Shown in pieces: positions 45,888-58,289 of a stretch of DNA of 64,000 bases. The translations under genes and the position numbers were made by a program. A model generated the notes under the pieces. The model had not been told where the DNA came from, ran no database searches, and saw only the letters and a list, made by a program, of their open reading frames with translations. The stretch's first letter is position 1. Every line of letters starts with the position of its first letter. Source of the DNA: Amaurobius ferox (Eukaryota; Arthropoda; Arachnida; Araneae; Amaurobiidae); contig OX578149.1 of the NCBI GenBank assembly GCA_951213105.1, positions 5,133,818 to 5,197,817 of the forward strand, read 5' to 3'.

Positions 45888-45925
45888 TCTAGTCTTAAAA
45901 TCTAGTACTAGATATTAAGACTAGA
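45888..45925. repeat. 38-bp near-perfect palindrome without spacer
   Basis: 'tctagtcttaaaatctag' followed by its inverted copy 'tactagatattaagactaga', with one mismatched pair in 19. It lies about 150 bp past the head of family A copy 6. Confidence 0.8.
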
Positions 45926-46700
45926 TACATTCAAGAATTATTACATCACAGACATCTGACAGAACTGTTTAGTTTTATCAGTGTAGTATTTTTTGAGCAT
46001 TAAACATATTGAACTTCCATCAGAAGTATACGTGTAATATAATTTAAAGTCATTTGAACACATTCTGCAAACATTTGTTACCCCCTGACAAATACGATTC
46101 AGTATTCCTATTTTAATATTCAGATTAAGCAGCTGATTTCTAACTACGCAATTTACAATTTTAAAAATATCTTGCTCCTTTATTTTTAAGATAAAGCATT
46201 TTTAGGTTTCAACACATAGCTTCTTAAATTTTTACAATATCCCGTTTTATAGATGAATAGGCAAATGTTTACATAAAATGTAACAGATTAACACAATACT
46301 TTATCCTATTTAAATAACCAAGTAACGAATGCAAATTTGTCTCTTCGTGTGTTTCGGAAGCGAAAATTACTATTCAAATATCAGAGAAACTTTTGACATA
46401 TTCTCTATTTCCTGTAATTAGCGCGTCTTTATTCATGAACGATGTCAGTTCATCTCAGTACTTTACATTTCAAGTTATTATTCTAATGGCTTTTCAGTTT
46501 TGCTCCCTTTGCAATACAATAAACTTGTTTTAATATATTATTAATCGAAAAAAAAATTACAACTAATTTTTAAATGCAACAGATTCTGAAGTATGTATCC
46601 GAATTCTAAATAAATTTCGAAAAGAATCGAATTCTCAATAGATTTAAACTTTTTGGGCGCCACTCTAAGATTGAATCAACTTTTTTATAGAACAATGTCT
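45926..46700. other. Unassigned AT-rich sequence
   Basis: No gene, RNA or repeat family assigned. Confidence 0.35.
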
Positions 46701-46713
46701 CGCTATAATCTCG

Positions 46714-46718
<5 letters not shown>

Positions 46719-46756
<38 letters not shown>
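46719..46756. repeat. (TA)n microsatellite
   Basis: About 19 uninterrupted TA units after 'ctcgctataatctcgctata', itself a short 11-bp tandem. Confidence 0.95.
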
Positions 46757-46758
<2 letters not shown>

Positions 46759-46867
46759 GTTTGAAAGTTCAATGAAAGAAAAGTGTGAAGCTGTAACTCG
46801 AAACACCTAACTTTCTAACAAGCTTACAAAATAAAAGTATAAATCTGCAAATCTACAATCAAATGGA

Positions 46868-47130
46868 AAAAAAATAAAGAAAATCTGATGTGGGCAGCAC
46901 ATCCACTTTCCCTGTAGACTTAAATTTATTTTTTCTTTATTTCTTTAAGAACTCATTAAATTGAATTTAATTGCAGAAAATGACACTTAATTTGCATTTT
47001 TAATTCAATTTCTGCTTTTATTTGGTAATTGGACATTTTTCCAAAGGCGGCATAAAAAAATGCAAAAAATCTCTAATAAAAATCTCTAATCTGCGAAAAA
47101 TCTTGATCTGGCTAGCAATACTTTGCACGC
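46868..47130 (-). mobile_element. Family B tail half
   Basis: Tail 'aaaatctgatgtgggcagca' and 'actttccctgtagactt', then 'tttctttatttctttaagaa', 'aaatgacacttaatttgc', 'ttggtaattggacatttttc'. It ends before the core. Confidence 0.65.
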
Positions 47131-47630
47131 CAGATATAACGTAAACAGGAATCATATTTTTTTTCTAATAAAACACTTGCGAATTTAAATAAATCCAAAT
47201 TTGAATATGAACAGTTTACCAGATGTGCCAAGATTGAAATTAGCATTCTCTCTACAGAAAAAATATTACTTATGAGCGATTATTCTTAAAAAATAAACTC
47301 ATGTGTACACATAAAAATTTTTTCTATATAAATTAAATTACATTTTTAATCACCATAACATAGCTAAGAAAATTTCCCTGCGATGGATTTAGTATCTCTT
47401 CCCGTCTAATAATAAATCAAAACGAACAAAGAGAGCAAGTAAATATAATAAAAATGTCCCTCAATTTCTGAATGTTAATTTCCAAATTACTTATGATTGC
47501 AAACAATGTAAGAAATGCATTTTGGCAATTAGAAAACAATAATTATATTTAGTATATAACTATTTATATCTACTACTTTATATAACTTACATTTTAAATA
47601 TATCTGTTTTGATCTGTTGATAACCAGAAG

Positions 47631-47666
47631 CTAGGAGTACATCGATATATGTTGATGTACTCCTAG
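47631..47666. mobile_element. 36-bp foldback element with 7-bp target duplication
   Basis: Arms 'ctaggagtacatc' and 'gatgtactcctag' (13 bp, perfect) around the loop 'gatatatgtt'. Directly flanked on both sides by 'ccagaag' (47624-47630, 47667-47673). A perfect inverted repeat with a perfect short direct repeat is the signature of an inserted miniature element. Confidence 0.65.
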
Positions 47667-48141
47667 CCAGAAGTAAAATACTTAGTAATATATAAATAAA
47701 CATTCATAATAACATAAAATTAAGTGAAGAATCTAAAAAAAATATAAATAAATATTGTACTTAGAATTCTACTAATCCTGTTACTAATAACTTCAAAATA
47801 TATTTACATTCGTTTCTATCCAGTTAAAAATGTAAGTCCTATATTAACTTTTAAATAGAATAAACCACTAGGATGTTACATTTTCAATTATAATCAAATG
47901 GCAAAACCAATAGATATATTAATAAAATTACGATTTGGATGAAGAAGTTTTCTGCCACTGTTATTCACATAAATACAAAAATGACTTCGATATACACCTT
48001 GGACAAATTATTACGGGAAACCTAGGAATTATTACCTGCGATATATACTGAGATCACTTATGCTATTGGGTACAAAATGCCGTTTATCTTTCACTTTTAA
48101 ACTTGACTAATTTGTAAATCCTTATTCCTTGATTTACGTAA

Positions 48142-48731
48142 GTTTATACATAAAATCAGCTGATAATACCAAATACAAACTGAGGGTCTTCAAACAATAA
48201 AGAATTTTAGTAGAGACAAATTTTAATTGTTGTATTTATACATTTTTAATACATATAATTTTTAATATATATTTGTCAGTTACTGCAACATATGCATTTA
48301 ATTTTTGACATTTTTAGAAACAAAACATTTTATGTGGAAATTCCCCAGTTCAATGTGAAACAATAATCTCCTTGCAACATTCTTGTGTCTCTAGTTTATA
48401 CATAAAATTACAGTTTATACATAAAATATACATAAAATTACAGTTTATACATAATACTAGTTTATACATAAAATATTCTAGTTTATACATAAAATCAGCT
48501 GATAATACCAAATACAAACTGAGGGTCTTCAAACAATAGAGAATTTTAGTACAGACAAATTTTAATTGTTGTATTTATACATTTTTAATATATATAATTT
48601 TTAATATATATTTGTCATTTACTGCAACATATGCATTTAATTTTTGACATTTTTAGAAACAAAACACTTTATGTGGAAATTCCCCAGTTCAATGTGAAAC
48701 AATAATCTCCTTGCAACATTCTTGTGTCTCC
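48142..48731 (+). repeat. Duplication of about 250 bp, 339 bp apart
   Basis: 'gtttatacataaaatcagct' to 'caacattcttgtgtctc' at 48142-48391 recurs at 48481-48731 with very few differences. The gap between (48392-48480) is filled by short 'gtttatacataaaattaca' repeats, likely the slippage or recombination seed. The 60-codon open frame on the minus strand (MYKL repeats) is an artefact of these. Confidence 0.85.
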
Positions 48732-49394
48732 ACATTCACTATTAACAATGTATACATACACTATTAACACAGATTAATTATAACTCGTTCAAGCCAGCTG
48801 TAAAACGTAATATTTATTCCAGCAAGTTATTTTAATCCCAAAAGACGTATTTACTCAAGAGCTAAGCAGAATTTTCTGTTATTAAAATATTCATTAAGTA
48901 TCAGATGCAAAACTATTATATTTCAGAGACGTAAATTACTTTTACATATAAAATAAACTTTTGATGTATTCTCTATTTCGTGGAAATAAAATATTCTCGT
49001 TCACGGATAATGCTCATTTATTTCCACACTTTAACACTTCACCATATAATTCCTTTATTATTCTTTTCTATTACGGATCCAAATAATATCATGTTTTCCG
49101 AAAAAGAGACGTAAACGAGATTTCTAATCTTTTATCAGTTTCTTAAAATCATATTTAAAATGCCAGTGTTATAGACCAGAACTTTTTGAAACAATATTTA
49201 TCGTCTGATAGCGTCATGAATTTCGTGCATTTTCAGAATGATACATGTTAAATTTCAAAATTTGCAAAAATTATTCTATGTCACAAATCTTATCGAGAGA
49301 AAATTATCTCTATTTAGTATTTTCACTTTTCCCCATCTACAAGATTATGGCTCGGAACTATATTTATTATTTTAAACACATTTATAAGAGTTTA

Positions 49395-49690
49395 AAAATC
49401 GGATGCGGGCAGTACATGACTTTCTCTACTGACTCAAATTCATTTTCTCTTTTTTGTGTCAATTATTTAATAATTCATTAAATTGAGTTGAATGACACAA
49501 AATAACACTCATCATTTTTTTATGTGGCACTTAATGGGCGATTTTAATTCAATTTTCGTTTTCATTGGTTAATTGAACGTATTTTCAAAGGCGACATAGA
49601 AAAAATTCGATAAAACTGAAATATCTCGAGAACGGCAAGTCGTAGTGTAATGGGGTTCATCTTATTCTATTCATCGTCAAAAGCAACGTA
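49395..49690 (-). mobile_element. Family B tail half
   Basis: Tail 'aaaatcggatgcgggcagta' and 'catgactttctctactgact', then 'aattatttaataattcatta', 'ggttaattgaacgtattttc' and 'atctcgagaacggcaag' (inverted 'cgttctcgagat'). Truncated after the core side. Confidence 0.65.
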
Positions 49691-49769
49691 TAATATTACT
49701 ATTACTTTAAATATATCACTAACAGAATTTTACTTTAAATATATCATTAACAGAATATTACCAGTCAAT

Positions 49770-50300
49770 AATAATAAAAGAGAATACATATGCATGCATG
49801 CTTGTCTTTTCGCTGCGTAGCGGAAATTTTAAGCGATCCACAGCAACGAAATTTGGTACAGTAATAAATCAGGTATGGCATAGAAACACGTCAGAGCGAT
49901 ATTTTAAAATTCGAATTCGCTTTTGAGTTATTTAATGCTAAAAAGCAATTTTAGGCTAATTTCACCCACATCGGTTTCTGAGCCATCAGAAAATTATCAT
50001 GGCAGATTTTCCATATTTCTTGACACAATTGGAAAGAACGAAAAGCTTGCTTTCCAACACATTTTGAATTCAATCCTTACTTAAATTCTTCACATTTAAA
50101 AGAAATACTTTTTGAAAAAAAAAATTGAAATAGACGCATTTGATTCATATTCATATCTATTTTCTCACATCGGATCCTTAAAGATACTAATTTTCGGTAT
50201 GAATAGGGAGTGATATCTTAGGATTCGAATCATATAAAAAAAATACTGAATGGTGTTATTGACTAAATTTTAATTAAATTTCCAGAGAAAGGTTTTCAAA
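49770..50300 (+). mobile_element. Family G Helitron-like fragment
   Basis: 'ataataaaagagaatacata', 'tttcgctgcgtagcggaaat', 'agcaacgaaatttggtacag', then a body with 'gagccatcagaaaattatca'. The opening 'ataataaaag' and 'acgaaatttggta' correspond to family F (9603). Just upstream (49690-49760) a 27-bp 'actttaaatatatcattaac' unit is duplicated. Confidence 0.45.
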
Positions 50301-50570
50301 TTTATCACAGAGTAATAGTCCTCTCCCCCTTTTCCATTCTTAAACAGGATTCCTTCACCTAGACGTGATGTATGCTAAAGGTGTCTTCCTACACATGGTT
50401 GAGGGTTCAACACAACGGTCGAGACAGCGATTATAACTGTAATATTAGTTGCCCTTTATTCAAAATGACTACATGTCTCTTAATTGAGCTTTAATCTTTG
50501 GAAAATTGAGATCTCTCAGGAACTTGAAGGTCCGGGCATTAGCATGGTGCCTTTAAAATCGTCTCCTCTT

Positions 50571-51358
50571 TTACTTTCACTACAATACATGTTAATGTAT
50601 ATAAGGAAAGTATTGGCGAAAATCGCAATTCAAGTTTCAGACGGATCTACACTTTTAGGGACCTCTAGAAAACGAAAAAAATTATTATGTGCGTGACTGC
50701 CGTGAGTGTGACTATCTGTGGAATAGATATATCCACTCTACCTCAAAAACGAATCTACCCCATTTCATGAAATTTTATAAGTAGATCACGTGTGGATGAT
50801 CCTGGTGCTGATTTGATTTGAGTACAATTCAGGATGAAAGAACCTACCTTCTTTTTTTGCGAAAAAATCGTATGCATCCACTCTAACTAAAGAGCTAATG
50901 GGCTCAATTTTACAAAATTGAGTAAATAAGTCCCTTATGGGTGACCCTAGTGCTGATTTGATTTCAGTACGATTCGGGAAAGAAGAACCAGCTTTTTTTG
51001 AGAAAGGATCCACAAAATTCATCAAAATCTAAAACACAAAAAAGTCTACGTACGCATTACTTAAATGCTTGTATTGTACGTGATTTTTGACGATGAAAAT
51101 AATAAGATCCACCCGATGACTCTAGGACTAGCCGTTCTTAAACAGTTTAGTTTTTTCGTATTTTTAAGACGCCGTCTTTGAAAATAAGTCCAGTGACCCG
51201 ATGAAAACAAAAATTAAATTGAAAATACAAATTCAGTGTCATTTCAAAAATAATGCGTGTTATTTTGCACCATTAAACTCGATTAAGGAAAGACTAAAGA
51301 AATAAAGAAAAGATGAAGGCTATATGGAAAACCATGGACTGCCCACATCAAATTTTTG
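50571..51358 (+). mobile_element. Family B element, copy 7 (full length)
   Basis: Head 'ttttactttcactacaatac' and 'tgtatataaggaaagta', short TG tract (50688-50720), core block present twice (near 50740 'ctacctcaaaaacgaatcta' and near 50885 'taactaaagagctaatgggc', each with 'aaaatt..gt'), 'agccgttcttaaacagttta', tail 'gaaaaccatggactgcccac'. About 790 bp from end to end. The open frames on both strands are not genes. Confidence 0.75.
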
Positions 51359-51469
51359 CCTTGTATGTATTTTGATATTTTTTATCAAATAATCATGCTT
51401 TTTTTTTCAACAAAGTATACTTAATATAAACACCTTGATTTACCTGTCTGTTTATCTATCTATCTATCT

Positions 51470-51930
51470 ATCTCTGGGTAACGATTAGCGAAAATTTTGG
51501 CGACGAATTTGGCGCAGTAGCGTCAACTTGGAGACTTTTCTTTTAAATGTTGAGAAATTGACGAAAATGTCGCCAAATCGATAAAAATGAAGACCAATTG
51601 ATAAAAATGACGCCGAATCAATAAAATAAATTACGTTTTGAATGAGAATAGTATTGTAATGATGTTTCGATAGCGTTTGTCTGTTAGTTCAACTGTCCCA
51701 CATGCCGAAAATTTTGGCGAGTTTCTTAAAAGTCCCAAAATGGAACAAAATATCACAAAAATTAACGAAAATGTCACCAAATCGATGAAAATTATCGATG
51801 ATCGATGATTTTGGAAAGAGTATAAGAATCTACTATAAGAAAAATCCATTTCCCTGTTCGTCCGTCCGTGACGTTTGGCAAAGAATTGGGTGGGATGCCA
51901 CAATTGTCGCTCAATTGATAAAAAATGACA
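51470..51930. mobile_element. Family C relic
   Basis: 'cgaaaattttggcgacgaat', 'ggcgcagtagcgtcaacttg', repeated 'cgccaaatcgataaaaatga' and 'gaatctactataagaaaaat' are the tail-side blocks of family C. Preceded by a short (ATCT)n at 51448-51470. Confidence 0.55.
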
Positions 51931-52949
51931 CTAAATGAGAGGTAATATTTTACAAATTTTGAATTCCGTCATATGACGGGCATACCTTTTAGTTTTTATA
52001 GTGTAGATTACTTCCAATATTGTTTTGAGCGAAATTTCACACTCTATGATAGTTAGATTTAAAAATATTGAAATGTGTAAATATTTATATCGCAAATTTA
52101 TTATGACAGGCATTGGAGTTATATTTTACGCTCAAGTTCCTTAACCTAATTTCCGTTCACTCGGACAAACCTCACTCGCCATTCTAAGATCAATAATTCA
52201 TTTATCGCGAGTTCTGAGCATTGTCCTTAAAAGGTAACAACTTTAAATAGCAAGTGTAAAATGATTCCCCACTGCATATAGGAACTCAGAAATGACAAAG
52301 CAAAATTCAAAAAAGCTTCTGACACGTGTTCTCTTTGTTGGTCACAAAATAGTCTTGTTCATGAGCGTTTCTAATTTATCCCAACACATGACACCGTGAA
52401 AGATTATTTAAATAACATTTCATTCGAATCTCGTTTACATCCAATAAACTTCTTTTGAGGAATCTTGTACATAATTCAGCCAGAAAATGAATGGAATTTT
52501 AATACCGTTGACACTTTCGGAAGTAAAATTTTACAACATAAAGATTATAAGTCCAGACAAGTTCGAGAACTAAAATAGTGGATACGTATCATGATTATGG
52601 ATCGTCTGCTCCCGATGCTTCAAATAATATTTCTCACATATTGAAAGCTTTATGTGGACGTACACAACTTTTTAGGCACACTGAAATGAGTTTCTTTTTC
52701 TATTATTATTTGTTATTTATTGTCATCAAATCTAGCTTTTGCACACACAAAATGTTTTATCAAATTCCGTTTTAACAAGCTTTTGTTTAACTTGATCGGG
52801 TGCTGTTTATTTGCTGTCAGTGGGATTAATCTTTGAGGTCCTAACTCATGAAGTTCCATTCATCAGGGTAACATCAAATAGGGTATGTCACTGTATTTTA
52901 TGATACATTTTAAGTCTTTTGATTTTAAATCTTATCGGATTAACTCGCC

Positions 52950-53190
52950 CTGGGGCCCACCATAAGAATGTACTCGTATTTTAAGAATAACTGGAAAACT
53001 GCAGCGGCTAGAAAGTCCAAATTTAGTATGTCGTTGCCTTTTGTTGTATTATTTAATTTTGTAGATTTTGAATGTTACCGGGCTACTTCATCTTAAGCTC
53101 GCCGTAGGAATGGAGTCGATTTTGGGGAATAACTTGAGAACCGGAGCAGCTAGAAAGTCCACATCGAATGTGTTGTTATCTTTCATACAT
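52950..53190 (+). repeat. Diverged direct repeat of about 140 bp with a Helitron-like core
   Basis: 'agaatgtactcgtattttaa..cagcggctagaaagtccaaatttag' at about 52966 recurs as 'ggaatggagtcgattttggg..agcagctagaaagtccacatcg' at about 53106. 'Ctagaaagtccaaattt' is close to the core of the other families, so this may be an old doubled Helitron-like core as in family E. Confidence 0.45.
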
Positions 53191-53199
53191 TTTAATTAA

Positions 53200-55970
53200 A
53201 TATATTTTAATAAATTATTTTTTTTCTACTGTTAAGTTACATACGAATAATAGAAAAAGGGTACTTTAAACAAACTATGTTTTTTACTCTTACTTGTTTA
53301 ATTTAATTTTTAGTTAATTTTTAAATGACTCCAAAAACGTCAAAAGAAAAAAAGTTTTGTGAATGATTTATTTTAGCACATTAGCTATATTAGGCATTTT
53401 GTTACATATTTTTATAGTTATTCTTTCATTTCATTTACCTCACTTTTGGAAGTCATTTAGAAAACGAAGAGTCAGTTTATTTTTTCGATATGTACAAAAT
53501 TATAATCAGCACCAGGGTAATACGTAAGTCATCCGACTACAAAAAATCATGAAAACCTGACAGATACATTTTTAAACTAGAGTAGGTACATATATTGTAC
53601 AAATAAGTGAACACATATACACAGACGTGTAAACACTAAACAGGGATCATGTTAAATAGTTTAATCATGTTTTAGTATGCTTAAGAGTATCGCTTCATCG
53701 ATAACCCGCGAATAAGATTTCATTACAATACTATCCATACTGACAATAAATAGAACTACTGCTTATAAGAATATAACTCACAAAGCGTCCTTGAAGAAAG
53801 CAAGCCTATGTCAGTTCGGTGACGACAATTGCTCCGAGGGCATTAAAAGCCGTCTTCTTCAGTCCAGAAGTACAGTATATGCAACTGTTTTTTGGGTAGT
53901 TTGTTCGTAGAGGTTGTTAAGAGAATATACTATTCTTTTGGCTTCAAAAAGAGAAATGTAGCGCCTTAGAAACAATGAACAATGGGCATTACCTAACTGA
54001 CAATTGTCTACTTTATTGACGGAAATTTTAAGTTATTTACTACCGATACAGATATATTACTATATCTGGTGTTCGTAACAAGCAGTGAGATGTTTAGCAG
54101 GTGTTTTTCGACAGAAAGAACTACTAATGAAATAGAAAATACAGAATTGTACGAGCTTTGGTACATAACCACATGGCGCTGTATCTCAGCACAAAACTTA
54201 GTTTACTGCCTCCTTAACTGACTTCAGAAAATCGAAATAGCAGCAAAATATTATGTCAGAAAAAAAACCCTAGTTCTCAATGTATTGTTGCAGATATTGC
54301 TGCCTGTCTAGAATTGGATTGCATAGTATGCTAATTTTCATCTACAAAAATTGAACTTAAAATGATTGTAAAAAGGCAAACTGCGTCTTTGAGCGGAGAG
54401 AATTTGAGTTTTAAATCTCTGAAGAACAAACAGGTTTTTCAAAGATTTAAGGCGATGGTTTGAAAGTATGAAAATTATTAATTATTTTATTACATATTTT
54501 TTAAATTTTACTCCATGCGTCTTCGTTCCATGCTCAATATATTTCATTAAAGACCCATTTCTATATACACACAATATTAGTTGAATATCCGACTAACTCT
54601 TGAGTATGAGTAGCTATTTGAGAAGCCGGACAATATTCACTCTGTAAATCTTCAGGCACACACGCATATGCAAACATGCATGGTCAGACATTTTTTAACA
54701 CTGTAGATGTATTATATGAAAAATAATAAAATTTCTGAAAATTTTCAAACATAATATAAAATGTATCGAAAATTTTTGATAATTATTAAGTACTGTTAAT
54801 AACTAAGTTAAGCAGAGATTAATGGTACCTAGTCATTGAAGATAGCTGTAAAATGGGATAAGATAGTTAAGTGAGAAAAATGGATCAACAATAAGATAGT
54901 GCAATCAGGAAATATAATTAAAGCAAGAAATAAACTAAAGCACTTTAACCTACACAAAAGGAGGTATTAAATGTAAGATTATTTTCTCCATATATTACGG
55001 AAATGAAAATTCAGTGAAAAATGCTTTTGACAAGCTTTATTGAGTGGTATCATGCAATATTCTTGTTAATTTATCAACCTATGGGCGACTTAACTTATTT
55101 AAATAGGATTACTTATTTTGCGCAGAGCAGATTTATTTTAAAGAATCAAAGATTAAAATGCAATAACTTTTGATATATGTTAAAGTTTTCGAAATAAAAA
55201 TTAAGAATGTTAGGACTCCATTATATTTTAATTAACAAATAAGTCGACTCTTTTGTTAATTAAAATATATTATATGAGACTTGAATATCTTCTTAGTATT
55301 TCTGGCACATTAAAATTGGCTTCGTTGCATGTATTTTAGAACTCAACTCACAATGCATTTTAATGCATTGTACTTGCAGTAAATTGTTTTATATCAAAAC
55401 TAGTTATATTAGAATTAATATTATCTGTTTCATACGTAAAATATTTTAACTATATATATATATATATAATCGTAATTATAAAAGGATAATGCATAATTTT
55501 ATATACATTTATCTATAAGATACCAGTATTCTCTACTATAGACTCTTTATTTATAGTCATATGCCGCAAATAATACCGAATAGGAAAACTGCAAACCATC
55601 AGCTTGAAAATCCCCATATTCGATATAAAGCGAATTACCCAATGTTGTCCGGGTCTTAAATGAGCACTAATAACACCACTCGATTTCCAAATAGCTTGTT
55701 TTTAACCAAAAGCGCTGCTATTTCCATGCGCAGCTATGCCAATTGTAATATGCGGTAGGTATGCTCAATATTCAAGTAGGTTGCTTGTTGGATTTTAAAA
55801 GACACTACCTCTAGCGCACAAAAGAAACTAAACCCTCTAGACTAAAATAGTTGCTGATCGTGGCTTCGCAGGCTTTACAAAATCGTCTGCTACAATAAAT
55901 CAATTTTAAATAGTGAATTGTCGGCCGAATTTCAATTTTAAAAATTCATATTTTTTAAAATAATTTGACT
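53200..55970. other. AT-rich sequence without assigned genes
   Basis: I find no coding region, structured RNA or window-level repeat apart from the foldback at 55222 and a short (TA)n near 55451. 'tgtcagttcggtgacgacaattgctccgag' at 53811 is somewhat GC-richer, but no feature can be supported. Confidence 0.35.
55222..55269. repeat. Foldback with 18-bp perfect arms
   Basis: Arms 'tatattttaattaacaaa' and 'tttgttaattaaaatata', loop 'taagtcgactct' whose middle is itself the palindrome GTCGAC. No clear target duplication. Confidence 0.75.
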
Positions 55971-55999
55971 AAGCACATTGTCCCAGGAGTTCAGCGACT

Positions 56000-56272
56000 C
56001 CTGCATGGTGCGGAATATTCCAGTATTCAAGTCACGGGAATTGCTCTCCAGAGTTGGATTCCCGGCTTTTTCTAAACTTTCCCTGTATTTACTCGAAGTA
56101 TGGGCACATTAAATTTGTGGGTGAAAGTCCTTTCCAGAGATTGGTGGTAGGGTAAGGAGGGCATGGTCCCGGCGGATGTCGCCCCCTCTGGATTCCGATC
56201 TAAATGAGTGACACTGTCCCGGCGGCTAAACAGTTACCTTACAGCTTTGCGTAGGTTTGATTCTGCATCAAA
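56000..56272 (+). mobile_element. tRNA-derived SINE, old copy
   Basis: Degraded promoter region ('gagttggattcccggc' near 56051 is the B-box remnant), then the body 'cgaagtatgggcacattaaa', 'gattggtggtagggtaagga', 'cccctctggattccgatcta' and the end 'acagttaccttacagctttg'. Most diverged SINE in the window. Confidence 0.65.
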
Positions 56273-56904
56273 AGTTACCCCTGTGTTGTATTTCATAGCT
56301 AGCTAAATCTGTGATTTTTCACTAAGATAGGCAGACACACAAACATCTTCTTTCATTATGAACGATTTGCATTATTAAAACGCGAAATATAGAAAAAAAA
56401 ATAAGATATTTCTTGTGGAGATAAATGATCTTTCTTCGAACCGTGGTACCAGTATAGTGTTAGCGAGAGAAAGATAATTTGGTGTTTATGTTTAAAACAC
56501 AAATGCATCTAACTGATCAACTTGACTGGAAACATAAACTTTTGAATAATTTTTACGAAAAATTTCAAAATAATAACTTTTTTGCGAACAAAAGCTTTAA
56601 AGATTTTTTTTTATTTTGATACAGCTCGATATAAGTGGACCTAAACATTGTGGAATATGAATGCATGAGAAAGTCAAGTGGCGACTCACACTCTATTGAT
56701 ATCTGCGACGTCACGCAATGACTGAGCGCAAGTTTCTTCATTGGACGTGCGTTAGCTGAATTTTTCTTACAAATTAATCACGTTTTTCTTTGAATCAAGA
56801 ACATCTTATATATTGATAAGCATTTTAAAAGAAAAGCCCCTTCAAGAAATCCATTTATAGCACTTTTCTTTAGAAATAAATAAAGAAAATCTCCTTTGAA
56901 CAGC

Positions 56905-57145
56905 GTTTGTTTAAAAAATCATACCATTCTTCACTTCCTTGGGTCCCTTCGGCCCGTTTCGGGATGAAGTATTTAGGTCTCCAGATACCTTTCTATCGCT
57001 TTTCATACTATTCGGGACAATTTTCGCAGGACGTAGGCGGGTTGTGTATTTCGAGATGCATCTATCACCGCTGCGCGTATATTTGGAGAATTTATGGAAC
57101 GCAATCCAGTATTCCAACGAATATTTAAACGGAGATTCGTAGGCG
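56905..57145. other. GC-richer patch open in several frames
   Basis: About 240 bp open in two forward frames and one reverse frame, flanked by AT-rich DNA. No domain recognised. It could be an old exon or a fragment of a mobile element; which strand and frame is coding, if any, cannot be told from the sequence. Confidence 0.25.
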
Positions 57146-57728
57146 TGTCATTTTTTAGATTTGTTTTCAACTATTTCCATCAGACGTTTACACATATTTT
57201 GAAGTGATGATTTTTTGTTAAAATAACAGTCAGGGTATATTATTTCGATTAAATATCTGAATGATTAAGTCATTTAGTAAATGCAAGCTTTCTGCACGGA
57301 TTATACGAATCTATATATAAAATGACTAGCAGTATACTCGTTCTTCGTACGGAATAAACATTATAATGGAACATAAAATTCACAATCATGTGCAAATTCC
57401 TATAGTATTATAAATGACATTCTTATTCAAAACATTCTATTAACTTATTTAAATAAATGCTTTCAAAAAGAAGTTCAAGAATAATCCGTTTTCGCTCTAC
57501 TAAATTATCTTCCCCGGCAGATCTGAAAAATAAAACACCCGTTTATAAACCCATTTACAAAAAATATGAAATTGAATCAATATATGTTGAAATGAAAGCG
57601 CTAAAATGGTATGGGAAGATATATCCGTGCTACCTATATTCTCGGAGATATACTTGTATCTTAGTAACATGTTACCCGTACTACAGTATATGAATTTAAA
57701 ACATATTTGCCAAAATAAAACGGATGAC

Positions 57729-57949
57729 CATAGGCTGCATCACGAGGGGTGCTTCAGCACCCCTATTACAAATTACGCAAACACTCCTTTTTACTTAACA
57801 GCTGCCACTATTGCAATAATTTTCAATTTCTCTCTCTCTTTTTTTAAAGCCGTTATTTTGTTTATTTTTTCACAGATTTATAAATCTAAAATCAGCACCC
57901 CTAATTGCATAGCACCTCCCCCAATTGTGAAAGACCAGCGCCGCCTATG
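57729..57949 (+). mobile_element. hAT-type MITE, 221 bp
   Basis: Inverted ends 'cataggctgc' and (read inward from the right) 'cataggcggc', perfect 8-bp target duplication 'cggatgac' (57721-57728, 57950-57957). It has an internal 8-bp hairpin 'aggggtgcttcagcacccct' and a matching 'agcacccctaattgcatag' near the other end. Eight-base duplication and ends fit the hAT superfamily. Open frames across it are chance. Confidence 0.82.
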
Positions 57950-58289
57950 CGGATGACATACTAAATTGAAAATGTCAACAATCCTCCTAATCTTTAAACC
58001 TGAAGGCCGTAATGGATATAATCCAGTCAGAGTTACAATTTCAATAAAATTTATTTTATATACTTTTCTTTATCTAAATCGGAAAAGATTTAATAAAAAT
58101 CTTTTGTCGCATATAAACATTGGGATTTAATCTGTTACTAAGCAACCTGATACCATTTTATTCATTAATTTGTGGAAAAAATATCATCTGCATAATGCTA
58201 TCTATGTCTATGGGAGGTTTAACTCTGCTTTTTTTATGAATATCTAAGCAACCCCTGGTCCTATAATCATCTCGAACCATGGACTTAAT

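Noticed and set aside
48350..48532. 60-codon frame with repeated MYKL/CINCNF
   Set aside because: Direct translation of the 'gtttatacataaaat' tandem.
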